A stretch of 64,000 nt of DNA, taken from an uncultured bacterium. Its GTDB lineage: Bacteria > Pseudomonadota > Gammaproteobacteria > Burkholderiales > Burkholderiaceae_C. Each line of letters opens with the position of its first letter. Position 1 is the first letter of the stretch. The stretch is taken from the NCBI GenBank assembly GCA_903928495.1, contig CAIYQZ010000048.1, positions 124,001 to 188,000 of the forward strand, in the 5' to 3' direction. Position numbers and translations under genes: made by a program. Positions 1 through 8,297 of the stretch are shown piece after piece. Below the pieces are notes generated by a model. The model was given only the letters and a program-made list of their open reading frames with translations, was not told the origin of the DNA and did no database searches.

Positions 1-438
1 CAGCGCTGGGTGCGCAACATCGTGCTGCACCGCGCCGTGCCCTTCACTGGTACGGCCAAGGTCAACTTCGTGCACATGAGCCCGGAGCGTGTGGAGGTGC
101 ACCTGGCCAACCAGCGCCCGGTGCAAAACCACATTGGCGGTGTTCACGCCTCGGCCATGAACCTGCTGGCCGAAACGGCCACCGGCATGGTGGTGGGCAT
201 GAACGTGCGCGACGACTGCCTGCCCCTGGCCAAAGAACTGACCATGGCCTTTCGCAAACGCGCCACCGGCGCGCTGAAAGCCGTGGCCACCCTCAGCCCT
301 GAGCAACAACACGCCCTGCACAGCACCGACAAAGGTGAAGTCACTGTGAAGGTGGTGGTGACCGATGAAGCCGGCATCGAGCCGGTGGAATGCACATTTG
401 TGTGGGCCTGGATACCTGCCCGCCCACGCCAGCCCTGA
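1..438 (+). CDS. Hotdog-fold thioesterase-like protein (DUF4442/PaaI type), 5' end cut by the window
   Basis: The reading frame is open from base 1 and runs to TGA at 436-438, so the true start lies upstream; a GTG at 10 is only an internal candidate. About 145 residues are visible. The segment HIGGVHASAMNLLAETATGM resembles the helix of hotdog-fold acyl-CoA thioesterases of the DUF4442/PaaI type, followed by beta strands (residues 70-140). The family hydrolyses or binds acyl-CoA thioesters. It sits 24 bases before a thiolase gene on the same strand, which suits a role in fatty acid or aromatic acid degradation. The substrate cannot be told from sequence. Confidence 0.7.
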   Translation, partial: QRWVRNIVLHRAVPFTGTAKVNFVHMSPERVEVHLANQRPVQNHIGGVHASAMNLLAETATGMVVGMNVRDDCLPLAKELTMAFRKRATGALKAVATLSPEQQHALHSTDKGEVTVKVVVTDEAGIEPVECTFVWAWIPARPRQP

Positions 439-462
439 AACCCAAGGCAACAAGGAACAATC

Positions 463-1701
463 ATGAGCAAGCAACTTCAAGACGCCTACATCGTCGCCGC
501 CACCCGCACGCCCATTGGCAAATCGCACCGGGGCTTTTTCAAACACACCCGCCCCGACGACCTGCTGGCCCACGCCCTGCGTGCCGCGCTGGCACAGGTG
601 CCGGGCCTGGACCCTGCCAGCATTGAAGATGTGATCTGCGGCTGCGCCATTCCCGAAGGCCAACAGGGCCTGAACGTGGCCCGCATCGGCGCGGTGCTGG
701 CCGGGCTGCCCAACAGCGTGGGCGGCATCACCGTCAACCGCTTTTGCGCATCGGGCCTGAGCGCTATCCAGATGGCCGCCGACCGCATCCGCGTGGGCGA
801 GGCCGACGTGATGATCGCCGCCGGTGCCGAGAGCATGAGCATGGTGCCCATGATGGGCAACAGCCCCAGCCTCTCCCCTAGCATCTTTGCCGACACCCAA
901 AATGTAGAGAAGTACGGCATTGCCTACGGCATGGGCCTGACCGCCGAAAAGGTGGCGCAGCAGTGGAAGGTGAGCCGCGCCGACCAGGACGCGTTTGCCC
1001 TGCAATCGCACCAGCGCGCACTGGCCGCGCAGGCCAAAGGCGAGTTTGCTGACGAAACCTGCCCCGTGGAAGTGACCGAGCGCAGCGTCAACCTGGACAC
1101 AGCCGAAGTCACCACCACCACTCGCACCGTGAGCCATGACGAAGGCGCACGCCCCGACACCAGCCTGGAAGGTCTGGGCAAACTCAAGCCCGCCTTCGCC
1201 ACCCCACGCCGTGCCGACATGAGCCCAACCGGCCTGGGCACCGTGACCGCAGGCAACAGCAGCCAGACCAGTGATGGCGCGGGTGCATTGATTCTGGCCA
1301 GCGAGGCCGCCATCAAACGCTTTGGTCTGACGCCACTGGCCCGCTTCGTCAGCTACGCCTCACGCGGGGTGCCCCCGCACCTGATGGGCATCGGCCCGGT
1401 GGAGGCCATTCCCGCTGCGCTGAAAAACGGTGGCATCAGCCAGAACGACATCGACTGGTTCGAACTGAACGAAGCCTTTGCCGCCCAGAGCCTGGCCGTG
1501 ATGAACACACTGGGTCTGGACCCCGCCAAGGTCAATCCCAACGGCGGCGCCATCGCCCTGGGCCACCCGCTGGGAGCCACCGGTGCCATCCGCGCCGCCA
1601 CCGTCATCCACGCCCTGCGCCGCCATAACCAGCGCTACGGCATGGTGACCATGTGCGTGGGCATGGGGCAGGGCGCTGCGGGGATTTTCGAGCGGGTGTG
1701 A
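463..1701 (+). CDS. Acetyl-CoA C-acyltransferase (thiolase)
   Basis: A 412-residue thiolase of normal length. It cleaves 3-ketoacyl-CoA with CoA to acetyl-CoA and a shortened acyl-CoA, or condenses in reverse. All catalytic elements are visible: nucleophilic Cys95 in NRFCASGLSA, the NEAFA motif near residue 345, His368 in GGAIALGHPLGATGA, and Cys398 in MCVGMGQG. ATG at 463 follows a weak purine-rich stretch (AAGGAAC). It lies just downstream of a hotdog thioesterase-like gene, as in beta-oxidation clusters. Whether it is a degradative FadA/FadI-type or a biosynthetic acetoacetyl-CoA thiolase cannot be settled here; the RTPIGK...F start and the context favour the degradative type. Confidence 0.93.
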   Translation: MSKQLQDAYIVAATRTPIGKSHRGFFKHTRPDDLLAHALRAALAQVPGLDPASIEDVICGCAIPEGQQGLNVARIGAVLAGLPNSVGGITVNRFCASGLSAIQMAADRIRVGEADVMIAAGAESMSMVPMMGNSPSLSPSIFADTQNVEKYGIAYGMGLTAEKVAQQWKVSRADQDAFALQSHQRALAAQAKGEFADETCPVEVTERSVNLDTAEVTTTTRTVSHDEGARPDTSLEGLGKLKPAFATPRRADMSPTGLGTVTAGNSSQTSDGAGALILASEAAIKRFGLTPLARFVSYASRGVPPHLMGIGPVEAIPAALKNGGISQNDIDWFELNEAFAAQSLAVMNTLGLDPAKVNPNGGAIALGHPLGATGAIRAATVIHALRRHNQRYGMVTMCVGMGQGAAGIFERV

Positions 1702-1708
1702 GGCGTTG

Positions 1709-2164
1709 ATGCACATCTCTGGCCAGTGCCATTGCGGTGCCATTTCTTTCACGGCGCTGGTTGACCCTAGCAAGGTCATTGCCTGCCATTGCACCGACTG
1801 CCAAGTCTTTTCGGGGGCACCCTATCGCGCGGTGTTGCCCACTCGGTCCGAGGACGTCCGTTGGACTGGCACGCCGCAGCAGTACATCAAGGTGGCAGCC
1901 AGTGGCAATCGGCACACGCAGGCGTTTTGTGCCCAGTGTGGCACCCAGCTGTACGCAAGTGATCCCGACTCTCCCACCGTGCTGAACCTGCGTCTGGGCT
2001 GTGTGAGCGAGCGGGCGCAGTTGCCCCCCGTGGTTCACATTTGGGGTCAGTCGGCCTTGCCTTGGGTGCCCGTGCCTGCCGGCGCGCCCTTTCATACCCA
2101 GGGGCTGAACAGTGCGCTCATGGGCGCGCGGCCATCAATTTCTGCCGAGCCGGGACGCGACTGA
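1709..2164 (+). CDS. GFA-family (Mss4-like) zinc-binding protein
   Basis: A 151-residue protein of the GFA family (named after glutathione-dependent formaldehyde-activating enzyme). It has the paired cysteines of the Mss4-like zinc fold: CHC at residues 7-9, CHCTDC at 26-31 and FCAQCGTQ around residue 77. GFA proteins bind zinc and some bind glutathione, but most members have no proven reaction. ATG at 1709 is preferred over the in-frame TTG three bases earlier. It starts 7 bases after the thiolase stop and could be co-transcribed. Function beyond zinc binding is not inferred. Confidence 0.85.
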   Translation: MHISGQCHCGAISFTALVDPSKVIACHCTDCQVFSGAPYRAVLPTRSEDVRWTGTPQQYIKVAASGNRHTQAFCAQCGTQLYASDPDSPTVLNLRLGCVSERAQLPPVVHIWGQSALPWVPVPAGAPFHTQGLNSALMGARPSISAEPGRD

Positions 2165-2251
2165 CCCTGAGGGGGCTTGTCTGGGGTGCCTTCGACCAAC
2201 CGCGCGAGGACGTTGGACAATCGCTGCCTCTCCTCAGCCTGTCAAAGCCCC

Positions 2252-3466
2252 ATGAAAATCCTCAGACTCAAACCCGGCAAAGAAAAGTCATTGCAGCGCC
2301 GCCACCCCTGGGTGTTCGATGGGGCCGTGGCCAAGGGCGGGGGGGACCCGGGCGAAACCGTGCGCATTGAAAGCGCCGAGGGCCAGTTTTTGGCCTGGGG
2401 CGCGGTGTCGCCCACCTCCAAAATCCGCGCCCGGGTGTGGACCTTTGACGAAAAGCAGCGGATTGACGCAGCGTTTTTCAGAGCTAACTTGTCAACCGCA
2501 ATAAGCGCTAGGGGCTTGTTTGATATAAAAAGCAATGGCCTCCGGTTGGTGCATGGCGAGTCAGACGGCTTGCCCGGCCTGGTCGTGGACCGCTACGGCG
2601 ACACACTGGTGGCCCAGTTCCTGAGCTGCGGCACCGAGCGCTGGAAGCAGACGATTGCGGACGCGCTGCTGGAGTTGACCGGCCTCACCCGGCTGTACGA
2701 GCGCTCAGACGCCAGCGTGCGCGAACTGGAGGGCTTGCCCAAAGTGTCGGGCTGGCTGCGGGGCGATGGCGACACGGCCGTGGTGCTGCAAGAGCACAGC
2801 TGGCAGCTGGCGCTGGACGTGGCCGAGGGCCACAAGACTGGTTTCTACCTGGACCAGCGCGACAACCGGCAGGCCTTTTTCGAGGCAGCCCGCCACGGCC
2901 AGTGGCAGCAGGTGCTGAACTGCTTTTGTTACACCGGTGGCTTCACTGTGGCCGCCCTCGCCGGCATGCGGGCCGCCGGAATGGGCGGTGGGGCAGGGCA
3001 TGTCACCAGCATCGACTCGTCTGGCCCCGCACTCGCCAAAGGCCGTGCCAACGTGGCGCTGAACGGCTTTGACGCGGGCCACACCACCTGGCTCGATGCC
3101 GATGTGAATGCCAGCCTGCGTGCGTTTCACAGCGAGGGCCGCACGTTCGATGCCATCGTGCTCGATCCCCCCAAGTTGGCCCCCACGGCGGCACACGCCG
3201 AGCGGGCCGCCCGCGCTTACAAAGACCTGAACCGCTGGGGCTTCAAACTGCTGAACCCTGGGGGCATGTTGTTCACTTACTCCTGCTCAGGGGGCATCGG
3301 GGTGGAGCTGTTCCAGAAAATCGTGGCCTCAGCCGCTCTGGAGGCCGGGGTGGATGCCTTCATCACCCACCGTTTGGGCGGTGCGCCAGACCACCCGGTG
3401 GGCCTGCCATTCCCCGAGGGGGAATACCTGAAAGGTTTGGTGGTCATGGCCCGGCCACGGGGTTGA
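2252..3466 (+). CDS. rlmI: 23S rRNA (cytosine-C5) methyltransferase RlmI-type
   Basis: A 404-residue class I SAM-dependent methyltransferase of the RlmI (YccW) family, which methylates a cytosine of 23S rRNA. It starts with a PUA domain (LKPGKEKSLQRRHPWVFDGAV, residues 4-24), then LVHGESDGLPGLVVDRYG, the SAM-binding segment NCFCYTGGF (about residue 227) and the catalytic DPPKLAPT motif (about residue 307). The frame stays open 75 bases upstream, but ATG at 2252 gives the family's usual N-terminus. Residues 77-94 are encoded by a copy of the dispersed repeat described separately; the frame is kept and the core motifs are intact, so the protein is probably functional. Confidence 0.88.
   Translation: MKILRLKPGKEKSLQRRHPWVFDGAVAKGGGDPGETVRIESAEGQFLAWGAVSPTSKIRARVWTFDEKQRIDAAFFRANLSTAISARGLFDIKSNGLRLVHGESDGLPGLVVDRYGDTLVAQFLSCGTERWKQTIADALLELTGLTRLYERSDASVRELEGLPKVSGWLRGDGDTAVVLQEHSWQLALDVAEGHKTGFYLDQRDNRQAFFEAARHGQWQQVLNCFCYTGGFTVAALAGMRAAGMGGGAGHVTSIDSSGPALAKGRANVALNGFDAGHTTWLDADVNASLRAFHSEGRTFDAIVLDPPKLAPTAAHAERAARAYKDLNRWGFKLLNPGGMLFTYSCSGGIGVELFQKIVASAALEAGVDAFITHRLGGAPDHPVGLPFPEGEYLKGLVVMARPRG
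2481..2532 (+). repeat. Dispersed repeat copy A, inside rlmI
   Basis: This stretch reads AGCT, then a short spacer, CAATAAGCGCTAGGGGC and a T-rich run ending in TATAAAAA. It follows the same order of blocks as the intergenic copies at 8241, 53114 and 59933 (AGCT ... CAATA...AAGCGCT.GAGGCC ... TTAAAA). Here it is translated as residues 77-94 of RlmI, between the PUA domain and the LVHGESDG segment. Confidence 0.6.
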
Positions 3467-3526
3467 ACTACACTTCGCCGCCTCAAATTCCGTATCAAAC
3501 GCAACTGTGTTGCAGGAGTACCCCGC

Positions 3527-4576
3527 ATGGCCCTCATTCCCGCCACCATCCTCACCGGCTTTCTGGGCTCGGGCAAAACCACGCTCTTGAAGCGCGTGCT
3601 GACCGAAGCACACGGCCAGAAGATTGCCGTCATTGAAAACGAGTTTGGTGAAGAGAACATCGACAACGACATCCTGGTGTCCGACACGCAGGAAAACATC
3701 ATCCAGATGAGCAACGGCTGCGTGTGCTGCACCATCCGTGAAGACCTGCGCGAAACGCTTCAATTGCTGGCCGCCAAGAAACGCAAGGGCCTGCTGGACT
3801 TTGACCGCGTGATCATCGAAACCACCGGCCTGGCCGACCCTGGGCCTGTGGCACAGACATTCTTCATGGACGACGAGGTGGCCGAGCAGTACCTGCTGGA
3901 CGCCATCGTCACGCTGGTGGATGCCAAGCACGCCCCACAGCAACTGAATGACCGCCAGGAAGCCCGCCGACAGGTGGGCTTTGCCGACCAGATTTTCATC
4001 AGCAAGTCAGAGCTGGTCAGCGCTGAAGACCTAGACGCACTCACCCACCGCCTGAAGCACATGAACCCGCGTGCGCCCATTCAAACGGTGCATTTCGGTG
4101 AAGTGGCGCTGTCCAAGGTGCTGGACCTCAAGGGCTTCAACCTGAATGCCAAGCTGGACATCGACCCCGACTTCCTGAAGGAAGACGATCACGGGCATGA
4201 GCACCACGACCACGCTCACGGCGAGCACTGCGACCACCCCTCGCACGCGAAAGAGCAAGGGCACCACCACCATCACGACGATGACGTGAAGAGCTTTGTG
4301 TACCGCGCCACCAAGCCCTTCAGTCCGGCCAAGCTGGAAGATTTTCTGGGTGCCATCGTCAATGTGTATGGCCCGCGCATGCTGCGCTACAAGGGCGTGC
4401 TGAACATGGAAGGCACGGATCGGAAAGTCATTTTCCAGGGCGTGCACCAACTCATGGGCAGCGACCTGGGGCCTTTGTGGGCGCCTGGGGAATTGCGGGT
4501 GAGCAAGATGGTGTTCATTGGCATCGAATTGCCCCGCGACATATTGGTGCAGGGCCTCGACCAGTGCCTGACATAA
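3527..4576 (+). CDS. CobW/COG0523-family GTPase, probable metallochaperone
   Basis: A 349-residue P-loop GTPase of the CobW/YjiA/ZNG1 group, which inserts zinc or cobalt into client proteins. Visible features: Walker A GFLGSGKTT at residues 10-18, the metal-binding CVCC motif (residues 65-68), ETTGLADP (about 100-107), a spacer of roughly 35 residues (220-255) extremely rich in His and Asp, and the C-terminal CobW domain (FVYRATKPFSPAKLEDFL onward). The His-rich loop suggests a strong metal store or sensor. No Zur-like palindrome was seen in the 60 bases upstream. The client cannot be named; the next gene, dksA, encodes a zinc-finger-type protein with most cysteines lost, which is suggestive only. 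Confidence 0.9.
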   Translation: MALIPATILTGFLGSGKTTLLKRVLTEAHGQKIAVIENEFGEENIDNDILVSDTQENIIQMSNGCVCCTIREDLRETLQLLAAKKRKGLLDFDRVIIETTGLADPGPVAQTFFMDDEVAEQYLLDAIVTLVDAKHAPQQLNDRQEARRQVGFADQIFISKSELVSAEDLDALTHRLKHMNPRAPIQTVHFGEVALSKVLDLKGFNLNAKLDIDPDFLKEDDHGHEHHDHAHGEHCDHPSHAKEQGHHHHHDDDVKSFVYRATKPFSPAKLEDFLGAIVNVYGPRMLRYKGVLNMEGTDRKVIFQGVHQLMGSDLGPLWAPGELRVSKMVFIGIELPRDILVQGLDQCLT

Positions 4577-4846
4577 TGCGGCGCTTCATTCACTGACCAC
4601 CGGGCGTTTGCCATGCTGTTTGTCTCGCTTTTGCAAGGCTTTGGGCTGTTTCCCAAACGCCCCGACAGCGCTGAGCCTGTGCCACCCAAGGCCGCGAAGG
4701 CGGCTGCCGTGGAGCCTCCGTCAGTGATAGTTGCCTCCAAACAAGGTATAACGCCAAAGGCGCCCGTAGCCCGATCAAAAGCCGCTGTGGCCTTGGCGGT
4801 CTCCGAGGCCACATCCGGCCCCGCGACCCGTCAGAGGAGAGACGCA

Positions 4847-5803
4847 GTGAAAAAAGCAGCTGAACCAACAGCAACCCCGGTCAAAACCAAGGCTTCTGCG
4901 TCCAAACCTGTGACCGTCGCGGCGGAGAAAACCCCTGTTGTCACCGCTCCGAAGGCAACCGACAAGCCAGCGGCAACGCCGGCAAAGGCGACCAAAACAG
5001 TCAAAGCGGTGGCTGCTCCAGCTCCTGCACCGGCCAAAGCTGCTGCACCCGTGGCTGCTGCAGCCAAGAAGCCTGTTGCGGCCAAGCCACAGGCCACCAA
5101 GCAAGCAGTGACGCCACCGGCTGCGGTGGCCAAAGCGGCACCGGCCCCAGCCCCCGTGGCGCCCGTGGTGGTGGTCAGCCCGGCGGCTGTGGCCGTCGCC
5201 CCTCCGGGCAGACGGGGAGGACGCAAGGCTGCGGCAGCGGCCGTGCCCACTCCCCAGCCCAAACCCAGCCATTCGCCCGATGCAGCGAAGGCGACTTTTT
5301 CCAATCTCCCTGAACGTGTCATGACCCCTCTCGTGCATTCTCCTGCCCGCAAAGACCCCAAGCTCGCGAACAACTGGAAATCCAAAACCGTTGACCAGTT
5401 GACGGACGAAGAGGTGCTCTCCATGCCCGATGCCGAGTACATGAACGACACCCAGTTGGCATTTTTCCGCCACAAGCTGGTGCGTCTGAAGCAAGACATC
5501 CTGGCCAACGCCGGCCAGACCACCGAAAACCTGCGCGAAGACACCGTGGTGGTGCCCGACCCCGCTGATCGCGCCACCATCGAAGAAGAACACGCACTCG
5601 AACTGCGCACCCGCGACCGTGAGCGCAAGCTGCTGAAGAAAATCGAGCAATCCATTGCCCGCATCGACAGCGGTGACTATGGCTATTGCGACGAAACCGG
5701 TGAGGCCATCGGTGTAGGGCGCCTGATTGCGCGTCCCACAGCCAACCTGTCTCTCGAAGCGCAGCAGCGACGGGAACTGAAGCAAAAAATGTTCGGGGAC
5801 TGA
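4847..5803 (+). CDS. dksA: DksA-family RNA polymerase-binding factor with Ala/Pro/Lys-rich extension
   Basis: DksA binds the RNA polymerase secondary channel and, with ppGpp, adjusts transcription of rRNA and biosynthetic genes. GTG at 4847 is chosen because AGAGGAGA sits 6 bases upstream; the frame is open back to an ATG at 4613 that lacks such a site. The result is 318 residues, twice the usual length: residues 1-165 are low-complexity Ala/Lys/Pro, then the DksA core with the coiled-coil tip motif DPADRA and a C-terminal zinc-finger region. Only one of the four classical zinc cysteines remains (Cys281 in GYCDETGE; the second pair reads LSLEAQ), so zinc binding by the classical C4 site is unlikely. 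Confidence 0.9.
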   Translation: MKKAAEPTATPVKTKASASKPVTVAAEKTPVVTAPKATDKPAATPAKATKTVKAVAAPAPAPAKAAAPVAAAAKKPVAAKPQATKQAVTPPAAVAKAAPAPAPVAPVVVVSPAAVAVAPPGRRGGRKAAAAAVPTPQPKPSHSPDAAKATFSNLPERVMTPLVHSPARKDPKLANNWKSKTVDQLTDEEVLSMPDAEYMNDTQLAFFRHKLVRLKQDILANAGQTTENLREDTVVVPDPADRATIEEEHALELRTRDRERKLLKKIEQSIARIDSGDYGYCDETGEAIGVGRLIARPTANLSLEAQQRRELKQKMFGD

Positions 5804-5821
5804 TCGCCATCGGTGCCCACC

Positions 5822-7624
5822 ATGCAGAAAGACCCTCCCAACAGCGGCTTCTTGTCGAAGATGGTCAAGTTCGTGCGGCACCCCGCCACGAGCTGGAGCG
5901 ACTTGGACCTGGCCAGCGAAGGTCGGGATGCTGCGCAGAGCAAGCAGGCGCTCAAGGAGATGATCGAGCGCAAGCGGCGCAACGACTTTGTGCGCAAGCG
6001 CGAGTTCGACATGTTGCGCAAGCTGCGCACCCGCCTGCCCAACTCTGAGCCAGGCTATGCAGGGCGGCCGTCTTTCTTCCAGAGCAGTTATTCGTCCAAG
6101 CCGGATGACCGTGCTGGCACGCTGAAAAAGATCGACGAGATCGAAGCCCAGATGTCCATGCAGTGGTGGAAGACCAAGCAGGGCGAGGGCCACACGCGCA
6201 ACGCCACCACGTTGCCCCTCGATGCCGTGGACTCCATGCGTCCCTACCGCACGACGCTGCCGCAAGACAACGCGCCGACCGTCCCGTATGCCGATCCACC
6301 CAAACATGGCATGCCGCACGACACGGCGCGAACGCTCTCGGGGCATTCGGGTTCGCCGGATGTGGGTCAACGGGTGTTGAGCAACAGTGAGTTGCTGGCC
6401 AACAGCATGTCCCTGCCGGAAGCCGGCGACACAAAGCCCGGTGAACTGCGCGATGCGTCGGCTTTTTCGGTGTCCAAGTTCTACGCGCTGGATGTGCAGG
6501 AGCTGGCACTCGATCCAGAAATCGAGGAAGCGGCCATCCGCTACGCCAGTGGTGACGATCGCGGTGCCGAGCAGGGCTTGCTGGACATCCTCACCCGCAA
6601 GGCCAGCAACGGCACCACGGACGAATGGATGGCCCTGTTCGATTTGTACCGTGCCACTGGCAACCTGGCGTCGTTCGACGACCAGGCCATGGACTTTGCT
6701 AACCGGTTCTCCCGCTCGGCACCCCAGTGGTTCTCCATGCCGGACGAGGTGGCAGCCAAGGCGTCGCGCGTGTTCCAGCCCTCAGCAAAGCTCGGGCGTG
6801 CAACCTGGGTGGCCGGAGCTGAGTTGGATGCCCATTCCGTCACCTTGCTCGCCAAAACGCTGGAGCGCGCTGCACAGCCTTGGGTGCTTGATTGGTCTGC
6901 CTTGGGTTCGGTGCAGCCCGTCGCGGCGGTGCGGCTCGTCAAGTTGATGACCGACTGGGCCACCAGCGCGGTGGATGTGCGCTTTGTGGGTGTACGGCGG
7001 TTGCGAGAAGTCATGCTGGCGCACACACCCTCGGGCGACCGCACGGTGGACCGCATCTGGTGGGATCTGCGGCTGTCGGGGTTGCGTGTCATGAACATGA
7101 GCGACGACTTTGAGCTGGCAGCGCTGGATTTTTGTGTCACCTACGAGGTGTCTCCGCCCGGCTGGGAGCCGCCCGTGTGCCACTTCAAGTCGCTGATGAC
7201 CAGCGACGAGGACGCCGCCTCCGAGCCGCTCGAGCGCCGACAGAAACCACGGAATTTTGTGGACTCGAATCCCTCTGTGCTGTCCTCGGTGCCGGGTGAT
7301 CTGCCGGTGGACCTGATGCGCACCGCCACGTTCACCTTCCAGCCGCCACCCGTGGGCGACCTGATGGGAGAGATCCTGGGTGACCCGCAGGAGCATCTGG
7401 ACCGGCTCGACCGCATACAGGGCGAAGCCCTGGTTCGGATCGTGTCCTGCCGCAATCTCATCCGGGTGGACTTTTCAGCGGCTGGCAGCATCCTCAACTG
7501 GGTGTCTGCCCACCATGCGCTGGGGCGTGAGGTCAAGTTCACCGACGTCCACCGCCTCATTGCCGCGTTCTTCCACGTCATTGGCATCACCGAGCATGCC
7601 AAAGTGGTGACACGCAACGACTGA
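5822..7624 (+). CDS. STAS-domain protein with FimV-like middle segment, conserved hypothetical
   Basis: About 600 residues, start ATG 5822 (an in-frame GTG at 5813 is the alternative). The N-terminus (1-190) is charged and then disordered, rich in Arg/Lys helices and Pro/Thr. Residues about 220-300 contain [20 protein letters not shown] and a helical-repeat pattern like the C-terminal segment of FimV/tetratricopeptide proteins. Residues about 350-450 ([20 protein letters not shown]) and the last 70 residues ([20 protein letters not shown]) look like two STAS (anti-sigma antagonist, NTP-binding) folds. No membrane segment is seen. It follows dksA by 18 bases and precedes hslV. I do not know its function; a signalling or scaffold role is only a guess. 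Confidence 0.75.
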   Translation: MQKDPPNSGFLSKMVKFVRHPATSWSDLDLASEGRDAAQSKQALKEMIERKRRNDFVRKREFDMLRKLRTRLPNSEPGYAGRPSFFQSSYSSKPDDRAGTLKKIDEIEAQMSMQWWKTKQGEGHTRNATTLPLDAVDSMRPYRTTLPQDNAPTVPYADPPKHGMPHDTARTLSGHSGSPDVGQRVLSNSELLANSMSLPEAGDTKPGELRDASAFSVSKFYALDVQELALDPEIEEAAIRYASGDDRGAEQGLLDILTRKASNGTTDEWMALFDLYRATGNLASFDDQAMDFANRFSRSAPQWFSMPDEVAAKASRVFQPSAKLGRATWVAGAELDAHSVTLLAKTLERAAQPWVLDWSALGSVQPVAAVRLVKLMTDWATSAVDVRFVGVRRLREVMLAHTPSGDRTVDRIWWDLRLSGLRVMNMSDDFELAALDFCVTYEVSPPGWEPPVCHFKSLMTSDEDAASEPLERRQKPRNFVDSNPSVLSSVPGDLPVDLMRTATFTFQPPPVGDLMGEILGDPQEHLDRLDRIQGEALVRIVSCRNLIRVDFSAAGSILNWVSAHHALGREVKFTDVHRLIAAFFHVIGITEHAKVVTRND

Positions 7625-7697
7625 GCTCGCTTCAAACGGCGTGCCAAGCGCAGGCCTTGTGTCTGGCCGTGTTTTCAACGTACCCCTTCCCACTGCC

Positions 7698-8243
7698 ATG
7701 GAATCTTTTCACGGAACCACCATTGTTTGCGTGCGCCGCACAACCCCGCAGGGCGACCAGGTCGCCATCGGTGGCGACGGCCAGGTCACGCTGGGCCACA
7801 TCGTGGTCAAGGGCACGGCGCGCAAGGTGCGCAAATTGCACCACCAGCAGGTGTTGGCCGGGTTTGCCGGTGCCACCGCCGACGCTTTCACGTTGTTCGA
7901 GCGTTTTGAAGCCAAACTGGAAAAACATCAGGGCAACCTGGTGCGCTCGGCCATTGAGCTGACCCGCGATTGGCGCACCGACCGCGTGTTGCGCCGCCTC
8001 GAAGCCATGTTGGCCGTGGCCGACAAAACCAGCAGCCTCATCATCACCGGCAACGGCGATGTGCTGGAGCCCGAACACGGCATCGTGGCCATCGGCTCGG
8101 GTGGTGCCTATGCCCAGGCCGCCGCCAAGGCGTTGATCGACCACACCGAGCTGAGTGCCGAGCAGGTGGTGCGCCAGAGCCTGGCCATTGCGGGCGAGCT
8201 GTGCATCTATACCAACATGCACCACACCGTTGAAACTCTGTAG
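7698..8243 (+). CDS. hslV: ATP-dependent protease peptidase subunit HslV
   Basis: A 181-residue proteasome-related peptidase, partner of the HslU ATPase in degrading misfolded and regulatory proteins. The N-terminus MESFHG precedes TTIVCVRR; maturation removes the first residues and exposes the threonine nucleophile. GDGQVTLG and the C-terminal [10 protein letters not shown] are family hallmarks. ATG 7698 gives the short propeptide typical of beta-proteobacteria. Its stop codon TAG (8241-8243) is also the first three bases of a dispersed repeat copy. It is followed 54 bases later by hslU. No convincing heat-shock promoter could be placed upstream. Confidence 0.96.
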   Translation: MESFHGTTIVCVRRTTPQGDQVAIGGDGQVTLGHIVVKGTARKVRKLHHQQVLAGFAGATADAFTLFERFEAKLEKHQGNLVRSAIELTRDWRTDRVLRRLEAMLAVADKTSSLIITGNGDVLEPEHGIVAIGSGGAYAQAAAKALIDHTELSAEQVVRQSLAIAGELCIYTNMHHTVETL

Positions 8244-8289
8244 CTGCAAAGTCAATACTATCAGGCGTCAGAGGCCATTTTCGTTAATC
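8241..8289 (+). repeat. Dispersed repeat copy B, between hslV and hslU
   Basis: TAGCTG, a short spacer, CAATACTATCAGGCGTCAGAGGCCATTTT and a T/A-rich end. It shares the block order of the other copies, and nearly fills the 54-base gap between hslV and hslU. The first triplet serves as the hslV stop codon. Confidence 0.65.
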
Positions 8290-8297
8290 ACATTGAC

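Noticed and set aside
4720-4790. Possible repeat copy in the dksA leader (TGATAGTTGCC)
   Set aside because: Only the first block resembles the family; core and end blocks are missing.
4613-4846. Upstream ATG start for dksA
   Set aside because: No ribosome binding site there, while GTG 4847 has AGAGGAGA at good spacing.
4775-6370. 531-codon minus-strand frame opposite dksA and the STAS protein
   Set aside because: It spans two convincing plus-strand genes and its sequence is the complement of the Ala/Lys-rich region; no domain.
7624-7697. Heat-shock (sigma-32) promoter before hslV
   Set aside because: CTTCAAA and CCCCTT-like strings exist but their spacing (46 bases) does not fit the 11-16 base consensus.
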